A stretch of 64,000 nucleotides of DNA from Aequitasia sp047973235 (lineage in GTDB: Bacteria > Bacillota > Clostridia > Lachnospirales > Lachnospiraceae). Location of the stretch: positions 1 to 64,000 of the forward strand of contig JBKEBP010000072.1 in NCBI GenBank assembly GCA_047973235.1. The letters are read 5' to 3'. The position numbers and the translations under genes are program-made. Shown piece by piece: positions 52,526-61,785 of the stretch; the stretch's first letter is position 1; each line of letters starts with the position of its first letter. Under the pieces are notes generated by a model that did not search any database, was not told where the DNA came from, and saw only the letters and a program-made list of their open reading frames with translations.

Positions 52526-55027
52526 ATGGAAGAAAATATTTTTGATAAGGTCCACGAAGTCGACCTGAAAAAGACAATGGAGACCTCCTATATTGATTAT
52601 GCTATGAGTGTTATTGCATCTCGTGCATTACCTGATGTTAGAGATGGTCTTAAACCTGTTCAAAGAAGAATACTTTATTCAATGATTGAGCTTAATAATG
52701 GACCTGATAAACCACATAGAAAATGTGCTCGTATTGTTGGTGATACAATGGGTAAATATCATCCTCATGGTGATAGTTCTATATATGGAGCACTCGTTAA
52801 TATGGCTCAGGAATGGTCAACAAGATATCCACTAGTTGATGGTCATGGTAACTTTGGTTCAGTTGATGGTGATGGCGCAGCAGCTATGCGTTATACAGAA
52901 GCCAGATTAAGTAAGATATCTGTTGAATTAACAGCTGATATCAATAAGGATACAGTAGATTTTATTCCTAACTTTGATGAAACTGAGAAGGAGCCGGCAG
53001 TATTACCATCCAGATACCCTAATTTATTAGTAAATGGTACTTCCGGTATTGCCGTAGGTATGGCAACTAATATACCTCCTCATAACTTGAGAGAGATTAT
53101 TAATGCTGTAGTTAAGATTATAGATGATCATATTGAAGATAATAATGCATCAACTATTGAAGAAATGCTTGAAATAGTAAAAGGTCCTGACTTTCCAACA
53201 GGTGGAGAAATCCTAGGAAATAGAGGATATGAGGAAGCTTATCGAACAGGAAGAGGTAAGGTAAGGGTTCGTGGTATTACTAATATTGAAACAATGGCAA
53301 ATGGTAAAAGTAGGATTATAATTACCGAGTTGCCATATATGGTTAATAAATCAAGATTAATTGAAAAGATTGCAGAGCTTGTCAGAGATAAAAAAATAGA
53401 TGGAATTACTGATTTGAGTGATCAATCTAACAGAGAAGGTATGCGTGTTTGTGTAGAACTAAGACGTGATGCCAATGCTAATGTAATATTAAATCAATTA
53501 TATAAACATACACAATTACAAGATACATTTGGCGTTATCATGCTGGCACTTGTAAATAATGAGCCAAGAGTTATGAATCTTCTGGATATGCTAAATTACT
53601 ATTTAGCTCACCAGGAAGAAGTAGTAACAAGAAGAACAAAATATGAGCTTAATAAGGCAGAAGAGAGAGCACATATATTACAAGGTCTGCTTATAGCTCT
53701 TGATAATATCGATGAAGTAATCAAAATTATCAGAGCATCTGCTAATGTACAGATAGCTAAATCAGAGTTAATGGAGAGATTTAAATTAACGGATGCACAG
53801 GCTCAAGCAATAGTTGATATGCGACTTCGTGCTCTTACAGGGCTGGAAAGAGATAGACTTGAAGCAGAATACAATGAACTCATGAAAAAAATTGAGGAGT
53901 TAAAAGCTATTCTAGGTGATAGAAAACTTCTTCTTGGTGTTATAAGAGAAGAGATAATAGTTATTCGTGATAAATATGGTGATGATAGAAGAACAAGGAT
54001 AGGATTTGATGCATATGACATTGATATGGAAGATTTAATTCCTAAATCGGAAGTTGTTATAACAATGACTAAACTTGGCTATATTAAGCGTATGTCAGAT
54101 GATACTTTTAAAGCGCAGCATCGTGGCGGTAAAGGTATTAAGGGTATGCAGACTATTGAAGATGATTATATTGAAGATTTATTTATGACTAATACGCATG
54201 ATTATCTTATGTTCTTTACCAATACCGGACGAGTTTATCGTATGAAGGGATATGAGATACCTGAAGCTTCCAGAACGGCTAGAGGAACAGCTATTGTCAA
54301 TTTGTTACAACTTCAGCCGGGTGAGAAGATCACAGCCGTTATTCCTATTAAGGAATACAAAGAAGGTGAATATTTATTCATGGCAACGAAGCAGGGTATA
54401 GTTAAGAAAACAGACATTACAAATTTCGCTAATGTTAGAAAAACAGGACTTGCTGCCATTACCATTAAAGATGACGATGAATTAATTGAAGTTAAGTTTA
54501 CGGACAATAACCGAGATATATTTATGGTTACTAAATATGGTCAGTGTATTAGATTTAAGGAAAAGGACGTACGCCCTACAGGAAGAACATCTATGGGAGT
54601 GAGAGGCATTAACTTAACTCATGGTGATGAAGTAATAGGAATGCAGCTTGATACTCAGGGAACACACTTATTGATAGTATCAGACAAAGGTATGGGTAAA
54701 CGTACGAATATTGATGAATTCAAACAACAACATAGAGGCGGTAAAGGTGTTAAATGCTATAAGATAACGGAAAAGACCGGTGAAGTGGTTGGAGTTAAGG
54801 CTGTTAACGAAGATAATGAAATTATGATTATCAATACTGAAGGTATAATCATACGTATGCAATGTTCTGCTATTTCAATAATAGGTAGAGTTACATCAGG
54901 TGTTAAACTTATTAATCTATCCGGCGATGATATAGTTGCAAGTATTGCAAAGGTTAGAATTGATGATCCAGATGATGATTATAACGGTGAAGAAATAGTA
55001 GAAGTAGATGAAGAAGATATAGAATAA
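52526..55027 (+). CDS. gyrA: DNA gyrase subunit A
   Basis: 833 residues. The active-site tyrosine lies in AAAMRYTEARLS near residue 121. The quinolone region reads GKYHPHGDSSIYGALVNMAQ. At the position of E. coli Asp87 it has Gly. The C-terminal six-bladed domain carries the GyrA box as QHRGGKG (twice), and the protein ends in an acidic tail. It cuts and passes DNA with GyrB. A terminator follows directly, so gyrA ends the dnaN operon. Confidence 0.98.
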   Translation: MEENIFDKVHEVDLKKTMETSYIDYAMSVIASRALPDVRDGLKPVQRRILYSMIELNNGPDKPHRKCARIVGDTMGKYHPHGDSSIYGALVNMAQEWSTRYPLVDGHGNFGSVDGDGAAAMRYTEARLSKISVELTADINKDTVDFIPNFDETEKEPAVLPSRYPNLLVNGTSGIAVGMATNIPPHNLREIINAVVKIIDDHIEDNNASTIEEMLEIVKGPDFPTGGEILGNRGYEEAYRTGRGKVRVRGITNIETMANGKSRIIITELPYMVNKSRLIEKIAELVRDKKIDGITDLSDQSNREGMRVCVELRRDANANVILNQLYKHTQLQDTFGVIMLALVNNEPRVMNLLDMLNYYLAHQEEVVTRRTKYELNKAEERAHILQGLLIALDNIDEVIKIIRASANVQIAKSELMERFKLTDAQAQAIVDMRLRALTGLERDRLEAEYNELMKKIEELKAILGDRKLLLGVIREEIIVIRDKYGDDRRTRIGFDAYDIDMEDLIPKSEVVITMTKLGYIKRMSDDTFKAQHRGGKGIKGMQTIEDDYIEDLFMTNTHDYLMFFTNTGRVYRMKGYEIPEASRTARGTAIVNLLQLQPGEKITAVIPIKEYKEGEYLFMATKQGIVKKTDITNFANVRKTGLAAITIKDDDELIEVKFTDNNRDIFMVTKYGQCIRFKEKDVRPTGRTSMGVRGINLTHGDEVIGMQLDTQGTHLLIVSDKGMGKRTNIDEFKQQHRGGKGVKCYKITEKTGEVVGVKAVNEDNEIMIINTEGIIIRMQCSAISIIGRVTSGVKLINLSGDDIVASIAKVRIDDPDDDYNGEEIVEVDEEDIE

Positions 55028-55028
55028 T

Positions 55029-55070
55029 AAAAACGAAATGAAAGGACTGCATGAGCAGTCCTTTCGTTTT
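55029..55070. terminator. Bidirectional terminator after gyrA
   Basis: AAAACGAAA and AAAGGACTGC pair with GCAGTCCTTT and CGTTTT around a short loop near 55051-55054. It lies between gyrA and the convergent gene at 55069. Confidence 0.85.
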
Positions 55071-55503
55071 ACGATTCTTTTAGAATTAACTCAGCGGTTT
55101 TTTGAACCGTATCAACGACCATTTTAGTACAATGTGCCTTTCTTTCAGGTGACATCATGTCAAAATCCTTTGTTAGAATACGACAGCAAGTGGCACCATT
55201 AGTTTTTTTAAAGTGATCATGCAGCTCTTTTGTAGTTCTAAATATAACTTCTTGCGACTCTCCCGGATTTCGCCGTCCAAATAAATAACCAAGTGCCATA
55301 GTGCCACCGGCAAGTGCACCACAAAGGCATCCACCCCTAAGACCCCATGGAAACCCTGAGCTCATGGCAATAGCATCATCCGGTATATCTACTTCAAAAT
55401 TCTTTCTTATTGCATAGATAACGGATTCTGAACAGGCATAACCACCATTAAATATTTCTATAGCATCATTTTTAAGCTTTTCAAAGTTAATATTTGTATT
55501 CAT
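55069..55503 (-). CDS. C_GCAxxG_C_C family protein
   Basis: 144 residues from the ATG at 55503, which has GGAGG upstream. The family pattern is visible: a first Cys in YACSES, GGCLCGALAGGTMALGYLFG in the middle, TCCRILTKDF and a final Cys in HCTKMV. The spaced cysteines suggest metal or FeS binding. Members are common in anaerobes, often near redox genes, and their function is unknown. Its coding end lies inside the shared terminator. Confidence 0.82.
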   Translation of the reverse strand: MNTNINFEKLKNDAIEIFNGGYACSESVIYAIRKNFEVDIPDDAIAMSSGFPWGLRGGCLCGALAGGTMALGYLFGRRNPGESQEVIFRTTKELHDHFKKTNGATCCRILTKDFDMMSPERKAHCTKMVVDTVQKTAELILKES

Positions 55504-55588
55504 GTAAAACCTCCAATTCTTATATCTATGCAAAGTATAATCTATTGTATGTATGTTTTCAAATTAATTATTCAAACCTGAGTAAATG

Positions 55589-55617
55589 TTGAAATAAGTA
55601 ATATTACAAGATATAAT
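55589..55617 (+). promoter_or_regulatory. Promoter of the acyltransferase gene
   Basis: TTGAAA at 55589-55594 and TATAAT at 55612-55617 with a 17-bp spacer, 42 bp before the start codon. Confidence 0.6.
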
Positions 55618-55659
55618 ATTTATAGTTTACAATGCAGCATTAAAGGGAGAAGTATTTAG

Positions 55660-56385
55660 ATGAAAAGAATAGTAATGATGGTTATCAGAAACATTTTTTT
55701 GTTACCATATATGTGGATAAAATTGTGTTATTATGCATCTCATGTCGATAAATATACAGAAGAAGAGCGCTATAAAATGTTGGATTATATAGTGCGTCGC
55801 GCAAATATAGGTGGTAATGTGACGATAAAGGTTACGGGAGTTGAGAATATTCCTAAAAATAATGGATTTATGTTTTTCCCTAATCATCAAGGATTATATG
55901 ATGTTTTAGCAATTGTTGAAGCATGTCCGATTCCGTTTTCCGTAGTTGCCAAGGAAGAGGTTCAAAATATACCATTACTTAAACAAACTTTTCTATGTAT
56001 GAAAGCTTATATGATAGAAAGGGATAACCCGAGACAAGGACTTGAAGTCATTTTAAATGTCGCTAATGAAGTCAAAAATGGCAGAAATTATTTAATTTTT
56101 GCAGAAGGAACAAGGTCTAAGGATGGAAATATAGTTCATGATTTTAAGGGAGGAAGCTTTAAAGCAGCAACAAAAGCCAAATGCCCTATTGTGCCAATTG
56201 CCTTGATAGATTCATTCAAACCATTTGATGAGGGCTCTATTAAGCCGGTTACAGTACAAGTAAATTTCCTTGAGCCCCTCAATTATGAAGAGTATAAAGA
56301 TATGAAAACGATAGAGATAGCTAAAAATGTTCAAGCTCGAATTCAAGGATATATTGACAATTGTGGTGTGGTTTTAAGTGAATAG
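55660..56385 (+). CDS. plsC: 1-acyl-sn-glycerol-3-phosphate acyltransferase (PlsC-like)
   Basis: 241 residues. An N-terminal membrane helix (about residues 5-25) precedes the acyltransferase core with the catalytic NHQGLYD (NHx4D) near residue 76 and the substrate motif FAEGTRSKDG near residue 146. PlsC makes phosphatidic acid in membrane lipid synthesis. AAGGGAG lies 8 nt before the ATG. Other acyl acceptors are possible in this superfamily. Confidence 0.88.
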   Translation: MKRIVMMVIRNIFLLPYMWIKLCYYASHVDKYTEEERYKMLDYIVRRANIGGNVTIKVTGVENIPKNNGFMFFPNHQGLYDVLAIVEACPIPFSVVAKEEVQNIPLLKQTFLCMKAYMIERDNPRQGLEVILNVANEVKNGRNYLIFAEGTRSKDGNIVHDFKGGSFKAATKAKCPIVPIALIDSFKPFDEGSIKPVTVQVNFLEPLNYEEYKDMKTIEIAKNVQARIQGYIDNCGVVLSE

Positions 56386-56394
56386 AGGTTGATT

Positions 56395-56490
56395 ATGGCA
56401 ATTAAGGAGAACATACATACAAAATACCTTAATATCATTGATAAACCTTTGAAACCGGAACGAAAACAATGTATTATTTGTAAAGAATGA
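56395..56490 (+). CDS. Possible 31-residue CxxC peptide
   Basis: An ATG at 56395 with AGAGG 7 nt upstream opens a 31-codon frame that reads MAIKENIHTKYLNIIDKPLK and ends PERKQCIICKE. The CxxC pair at the C-terminus suggests metal or thiol chemistry. The frame ends at the base of a perfect hairpin. I know no homologue. A chance ORF is possible. It is 9 nt after the plsC stop. Confidence 0.4.
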   Translation: MAIKENIHTKYLNIIDKPLKPERKQCIICKE

Positions 56491-56511
56491 TATAAATTTT
56501 TTTATATCATT
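56486..56511 (+). terminator. Hairpin after the CxxC frame
   Basis: AATGATATAAA (56486-56496) and TTTATATCATT (56501-56511) pair perfectly around TTTT. The stem is A/T-rich and no T run follows, so it is at best a weak terminator. It overlaps the end of the small frame. Confidence 0.45.
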
Positions 56512-56529
56512 GCTTATCCCCCCCATGAG

Positions 56530-56560
56530 TTGCAAGCTTCAGCAATGCTGTTGCTTGCAA
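56530..56560. repeat. Symmetric hairpin after a C6 run
   Basis: TTGCAAGC pairs with GCTTGCAA, and within it CAGC pairs with GCTG, with TT/TT bulges on both sides and an AAT loop. It follows CCCCCC (56518-56523). The rest of the gap up to 56734 is A/T-rich and shows no gene. The function is unknown. It may be an RNA element or a mobile-element scar. Confidence 0.45.
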
Positions 56561-56734
56561 TTCTACATTTTACGAAGAAAATTCAATTCCAAAATTCACA
56601 ATCTTGAGTTATACCCAAAAGCAATAACAAAATAAAAATGTCATAAAAATCTCAAAAGAACGCGTATTGCCATATAATTTTAAATGTTTAAATTAATGGC
56701 AAATTAGGTGTTATAATGAGAATTGTGTGTTTGG

Positions 56735-56764
56735 TTGACATGTTGGTTTAATACCTATTATACT
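56735..56764 (+). promoter_or_regulatory. Promoter of the two-component operon
   Basis: TTGACA at 56735-56740 and TATACT at 56759-56764, 18 bp apart. It implies a leader of about 110 nt to the response regulator start. The leader repeats an ACTATAAAAAA.ATTA segment (about 56762 and 56823), possibly a regulator site. Confidence 0.55.
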
Positions 56765-56883
56765 ATAAAAAATATTAAGAATTAGTTTATTTTGCGCTAA
56801 TTATTTTTTTATTTACAGATGATACTATAAAAAACATTATACTAACAATAAAATATTGTTAAGAGTTAAGGGGGATAAGAGTT

Positions 56884-57561
56884 ATGTTCAAAATTTTGTT
56901 TGTTGATGACGATCAAAGCTATGCGCAAAAGCTTGAGAAAGCATTAAAACAAAAGGAATTCCATGTAGTTTATATGAATACTCCGGTGGCAGCGATAGCT
57001 GAAGTGGTTAAAGCAAAATATGATTTAGTTCTTTCTGATTATTCGATGCCACAGATAGACGGAAGCGAGTTTATCTCAATAATTAAAGACATCAAACCTG
57101 AAATAAAAACAATTATATTAACAGGTCATTCAGAAGAGGATATAGAATTTGCTGCGATTGATGCAGAAGTTGATTTTTTTATCAGTAAGGATAAAAGCCT
57201 TAAACTTATTATTAAGTACATAGAAGCCGTGTTGGAAAAGCCCTCACTGGAAGTATCATCTTCTAAAGAGAAGTTGGTATCAAAAGCAGAGAATATAGTA
57301 ATTTATAAGATAAGTCATGATGTATATAAGAATGGTGAACGTGCCGATATTACAAATAAAGAGTATGATTTATTAGTAATGTTTTTGGAGAATAAAGGGG
57401 TTGCTTTTAGCAGGGAAAAATTAGCTGAAGATTTATGGACAGTAGATATAGAAAAAATTGATTTACGAGTAATAGATGGTCATATAAAACGTTTAAGAAA
57501 TAAACTAAGGCTATTCTCTATAATATCAGTTCGGGGATATGGCTATAAGTGGAATGAATAG
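56884..57561 (+). CDS. OmpR-family response regulator
   Basis: 225 residues. The receiver domain has the acidic pair in FVDDDQSY, the phosphorylated Asp in LVLSDYSMPQIDGSE near residue 55, TGHS and the Lys in ISKD. The C-terminal winged helix ends with VIDGHIKRLRNKL and SVRGYGYKW, typical of the OmpR/PhoB effector. GGGGG is the ribosome site. The kinase gene starts inside its stop codon region, so both are coupled. Confidence 0.92.
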   Translation: MFKILFVDDDQSYAQKLEKALKQKEFHVVYMNTPVAAIAEVVKAKYDLVLSDYSMPQIDGSEFISIIKDIKPEIKTIILTGHSEEDIEFAAIDAEVDFFISKDKSLKLIIKYIEAVLEKPSLEVSSSKEKLVSKAENIVIYKISHDVYKNGERADITNKEYDLLVMFLENKGVAFSREKLAEDLWTVDIEKIDLRVIDGHIKRLRNKLRLFSIISVRGYGYKWNE

Positions 57562-58941
57562 CAATAAAAAGCATTTTTGGAGAAAAGTTTTAATAGTACT
57601 TTTAGTGTTTATAGTAGTTATCATTGCATTTATATACACTGTATATACTATTGAAACGGACTTTAAATCAGCTGAAAGGGATAGTATTATAACTGTACAA
57701 GACCAAATTTATAACGCACTTTACTTGAAAGATGATTCCGCAGCAAAGGCTGAATTAGACAAAGTTGTTGTAGAACATCCGGTTGATATTATTATCAGAA
57801 GTACATCAGATGGAAGTATTTTTTATAAGACAGTACCTATAAAAGACGGCCGGGAATTGAGTGGTCATGTAAACAAAGATACTATTTTATTGGAAGCCGG
57901 GGGAACGGTTTCTATCAATAGTGAGACGTATGAATTGTGGTATTGTATTTATAAAACTTCGACAATATATAGTATTGACAGTTTTTTCCTCCGCTTCATC
58001 GCTTTAGTACTAATTATTCTTTTAATTCTAATTTTTTTGATTATTATATTGCAGCACATTTTGTTAAAGCCGTTACATAATATTAAAATATCAGTTGAGA
58101 GTTGGCAGAAAAATGAATATAGTACATCAGAAATAGAACATAAGGATAATATAAGTCGTGAACTTCACAGAGTTTTTCTGAAGAAAGAAGAAGCTATAAG
58201 TAACATACATAAAGAAAATACAAAATTAGAACTTGAACTGGGACAGGAAAAAGAGCGTCAAAAACAAACTATTAAACTTTCACAAGCGTTAATACATGAT
58301 TTAAAAGCTCCAATTCATGCTACCCTAATAGAAAATGAACTAAGTCTTGAAGAAGATTGTTCGAACGAAGAAAAAAGGATTCTTGGAAAAACGGAACGTC
58401 AACTTGAAGAATTGATATATGGAATTAATAGCGTTCTTAAAGTATTAAGAGAAGATGCCAATAAAACATATAAGAATACGGAAGAATTTGATTTTGTCAA
58501 GTGTGCTACAAGTGGACTTAATCATATAAGGCCTATAATTACTAAAAAAACTTGAGTATTTCATTTGAGGGACCTGAAAAAGTGATAATTAATCATAATA
58601 AAGTTGGTATACAACTTTTAATAAATAATATACTATCCAATGTTTCGTATTATAGCATTGACGGAAGTGATATCGATATTAATATAACTGAAAACAATGA
58701 CAGCGTGACATTAGTATCTGCTAATTTAGGGGATAAAGAAAACATAGATCGCATTATGAAAAACAAGTTAATGGGATATCAAACCGGAGATACAAATATA
58801 AATAAAGAAAACAAATTTAGTAGTGGAAATGGAATGTATATCATTAGAGATTTAAAGGAAATATTGGATTGTGATTACAAACAGAGTATTAAAGGAAATA
58901 GGGTAATATCTACATTAGTGGTGCATAAGCAAGAGGATTAA
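57554..58941 (+). pseudogene. Sensor histidine kinase, split by a one-base shift in an A7 run
   Basis: The first frame has two membrane helices (about 12-32 and 140-168) with an extracellular part between, then a linker and the phosphorylation helix LSQALIHDLKAPIHATLIEN. It stops at 58555 just past an A7 run. The next frame holds the ATP-binding domain: N-box INNILSNVSYYS and G2 box SSGNGMYIIRDL. Eight A residues would join KKNLSISFEG. The span is one base short of a multiple of three. The G1 box is poorly conserved, but the G2 box is fine. I start it at the ATG at 57554. If the shift is real, the kinase part cannot autophosphorylate from this gene alone. Confidence 0.8.
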
Positions 58942-58942
58942 C

Positions 58943-59245
58943 ATGGAAAAGTATATGTATAGAATATTGTTGTGTATAGTTCCTATTGTTACAATATTAG
59001 TATTCGGAGTATTTGAAAGTAATACAATAAAAGCGCAGGATGGATATCTTGTTGAATTAGATGAGCATGAAAAGGTAGAGGCAGCAGCGTCTACAGAGGT
59101 GTTTGATATTTGGGAACAAAGAAATAGCAGTACACTATCATTGTATATTACAGGTATAATTTTAATATTAGTTGCAGCGCTAACTATATTGTTTATCGGA
59201 TATTGCATTAAATTAGTAAAAATGTATAAGATACTGCTAAACTAG
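58943..59245 (+). CDS. Hypothetical small membrane protein of the two-component operon
   Basis: 100 residues: an N-terminal helix (about 6-24), an extracytoplasmic stretch rich in Glu/Val/Ala and a second helix (about 67-90), with a short Lys-rich cytoplasmic tail. No family recognised. It starts 1 nt after the kinase stop, so it belongs to the operon. It may be a co-sensor or accessory of the kinase, by position only. A terminator follows. Confidence 0.65.
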   Translation: MEKYMYRILLCIVPIVTILVFGVFESNTIKAQDGYLVELDEHEKVEAAASTEVFDIWEQRNSSTLSLYITGIILILVAALTILFIGYCIKLVKMYKILLN

Positions 59246-59274
59246 AAAGACGTCAAATGAATAAGAGAAATTAA

Positions 59275-59301
59275 AAGGTCAGTTCGTAGTGAACTGACCT
59301 T
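59275..59301 (+). terminator. Terminator of the two-component operon
   Basis: AAGGTCAGTTC (59275-59285) pairs with GAACTGACCTT (59291-59301) around GTAGT, followed by ATTTG. Confidence 0.8.
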
Positions 59302-59485
59302 ATTTGTTGCAAAGACATATTTAACTTAAATAGCCCAAATGGCCAAAAACCCCATATTCTCACAAGTATATCTTTGAATAGAGAACTCCTTTTTGATAGT
59401 ATTATGTAACATTAGAAGTGTGCCTAAATGCGATAGCATACAAATAATGAAAAAATTTTAAAGAAAAGAGAGGAGACAAAGTAGT

Positions 59486-61720
59486 ATGATTAAAGTTTTT
59501 AAGAAACCTATGGCCATCATTTTATCAGCAATAATGATAGCAGGATTGGCCGTTGTCGGAGTACCGGCACAAGAGGTTGAGGCTAGCTACACACTTATCA
59601 CGACAGCAGATGAATTCAATAACATACGAAACAACATGTCCGGAGATTATAAACTGGGCGCAAATATTGATTTATCAGGTTATTCACAATGGGTAGAAAT
59701 CGGAACTTCACTAACACAATCCTTTAAAGGAACATTAGATGGTGATGGACATACCATAAGTGGTCTTAGTTTTGGAGGAAAGATTGAAACGGACTATGGT
59801 CTATTCGGTTATACGAACGGAGCGACTATAGAGAATCTCAACATTATCCTTGCGGCAGGAACAACAACAGGGACTACAAGTAACAGAAAAGGTGTTTTGG
59901 CAGGAAGCCTATACAATTCAGATGTAAATAATGTACATATTGATGGTAATGGTGGAACCATTGTAGGTGGAGATTATGTAGGTGGTTTAGCAGGAGTATT
60001 AAATGGTTCTGTAGTGACCAATTCCTCAGTATCAAATATCATCATTAAGGCAAATTCTTCGTATTCAGGTGGGTTTATAGGTGTTGCATATTCAGATGCA
60101 TGTGGAAATTATAAGACAATTACCCTAGAGGGTAATAATGTAAAAGATGTTAACGTAACATCAGGAACAGATCATGCAGGTGGATTCGTAGGATATACAT
60201 ATGATCCAACCGGAGTAACTACATACAGAGATTGCCACGTAGAGAATGTAAATGTTAATACAAAATCTTCTTATGCAGGTGGGTTTGCAGGTAAAGTATA
60301 CCAGAAGCACTTATTCGAAGATTGTACGGTTACTAATGCCAATGTAGAATCCAGCAAGTTGTCTTATGCAGGTGGATTTGTTGGTTATGCATATGGTCCG
60401 GGAACTCAGACACAAACTATGTTAGATTGTCAAGTTTTAGATGCTAGTGTAAAAGCGATTAGTATTGTTGGCGGATTTGCAGGAATGTTTGGAAGTACAA
60501 CTTCAAGCGCAGATGCATATAACATTGCAGAGGGTTGCTACGCTCTTGATGTTGATGTCACTGCAACACATACCGGTGCAAAAGGAAATTATGCAGGAGG
60601 ATGGGCCGGAAAAATCTGGAGATCACAAGTTAGTGAGTCATGCGCTATGGGAACTACAGTACAGGCAGTGTCTCCAACTTCAGGATATTCCGTTGGTGGA
60701 TTTGTAGGTGAGATGGCTAACAATGCATCAACGACAGACTGTTATGCTGAATTCGACAGTGTTTCCGGTATGAAATGGGTAGGCGGATTCTGTGGATACC
60801 TTTCAGGAACAGGAACAAACACTATAAAGAATACTCATGGAGTAGCAAAAATTAATACAACTCACAGTGAACCGGAGTCAGGGTCACACACGGGATTCTC
60901 TTCAGGTGGTACATTCCAAGGAACTAATTACTATGATAACCAGGTTAGTGATTTGGGAGCGGCAGGAACTACATACAGTGGACATATTCAAGGGTATGAC
61001 ACAGCTACTATGAAGAAACAAGCTACTTTCGTAGGTTGGAATTTCGAAGATATATGGAGAATAGAAGAAACTATAACTTATCCATATTTCTGGAAGCAAT
61101 CAAGACCTACTTCTGAACAACCAACTATTGATATTGGAAAAGCAGGAGATACATCTGTATCAGGAACAGGAACTCCGGGAGCGACCGTTACCGTAGTAGT
61201 TGATGATAAAACATATACTGCTGTAGTACAAGACAATGAGACTTGGAGAGTAGACGTAGATAATCCATTAGTTGCGGATCAGGTAGTTAGTGCAACTCAG
61301 ACAGAAGATGGAAAACGTGAGAGCTCAAAAAATGAAATGACAGTAATAGGATATGATACGACGGTAAGAGGTGTTGTATATAGTGCAATTAATAATTCAG
61401 GAGCAACGAATGCCGTTTCAGGAGACACAATATCTGTACCGGGAACTGTTATAGCCGGAATAAACAGATGGAGTTCTCCGGTTGTCGAGATTCAGTTTGC
61501 AAATAGAGTTAATCTTGATGTGTCAACTATAACTATTGCAGGAGCTGCAGCAGAAGCAGGATATGACTATGAATATAGTGCTTCATCCAGAACACTAACT
61601 CTTTATATGGGAGCTATAAGCGCAGGTAATGTTGAAGAGTTCTTATTTGATGTTAATGTAACAGGAGCATTTGAAGCAGACCTTGCTGATAACATTATTA
61701 CGAGTGTAAGATATTTCTAG
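59486..61720 (+). CDS. Secreted GLUG-repeat surface protein
   Basis: 744 residues with a signal peptide (about 1-33, KVFKKPMAIILSAIMIAGL). The N-terminal segment TTADEFNNIRNNMSGDYKLG with GTLDGDGHTISGL is the standard opening of GLUG proteins. About nine GLUG-like repeats (xVGGFVGY/xAGGFAGK form) run from about 165 to 440. A short linker ends at FEDIWRI, then an Ig-like domain begins (SGTGTPGATVTVVV, about 545-620), then a beta-rich end closing with SVRYF. No LPXTG anchor or S-layer domain is visible, so attachment is unknown. Such proteins are adhesins or surface structures. Confidence 0.85.
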   Translation: MIKVFKKPMAIILSAIMIAGLAVVGVPAQEVEASYTLITTADEFNNIRNNMSGDYKLGANIDLSGYSQWVEIGTSLTQSFKGTLDGDGHTISGLSFGGKIETDYGLFGYTNGATIENLNIILAAGTTTGTTSNRKGVLAGSLYNSDVNNVHIDGNGGTIVGGDYVGGLAGVLNGSVVTNSSVSNIIIKANSSYSGGFIGVAYSDACGNYKTITLEGNNVKDVNVTSGTDHAGGFVGYTYDPTGVTTYRDCHVENVNVNTKSSYAGGFAGKVYQKHLFEDCTVTNANVESSKLSYAGGFVGYAYGPGTQTQTMLDCQVLDASVKAISIVGGFAGMFGSTTSSADAYNIAEGCYALDVDVTATHTGAKGNYAGGWAGKIWRSQVSESCAMGTTVQAVSPTSGYSVGGFVGEMANNASTTDCYAEFDSVSGMKWVGGFCGYLSGTGTNTIKNTHGVAKINTTHSEPESGSHTGFSSGGTFQGTNYYDNQVSDLGAAGTTYSGHIQGYDTATMKKQATFVGWNFEDIWRIEETITYPYFWKQSRPTSEQPTIDIGKAGDTSVSGTGTPGATVTVVVDDKTYTAVVQDNETWRVDVDNPLVADQVVSATQTEDGKRESSKNEMTVIGYDTTVRGVVYSAINNSGATNAVSGDTISVPGTVIAGINRWSSPVVEIQFANRVNLDVSTITIAGAAAEAGYDYEYSASSRTLTLYMGAISAGNVEEFLFDVNVTGAFEADLADNIITSVRYF

Positions 61721-61732
61721 TATAAGAGCGAT

Positions 61733-61771
61733 AAAAAAGAAGTGGTTCATAATGATAACCACTTCTTTTTT
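61733..61771. terminator. Bidirectional terminator between the two GLUG genes
   Basis: AAAAAAGAAGTGGTT (61733-61747) pairs perfectly with AACCACTTCTTTTTT (61757-61771) around a 9-nt loop. The flanking A and T runs make it work on both strands. Confidence 0.9.
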
Positions 61772-61785
61772 GATGCTAGTATTAT

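Noticed and set aside
56765..56883. Riboswitch in the leader of the response regulator
   Set aside because: The leader is A/T-rich with only a short repeated segment. No known aptamer core or terminator stem.
59990..60790. Periodic DNA repeats inside the GLUG gene as a CRISPR-like array
   Set aside because: The repeats code for GLUG motifs in one long frame and vary at silent sites.
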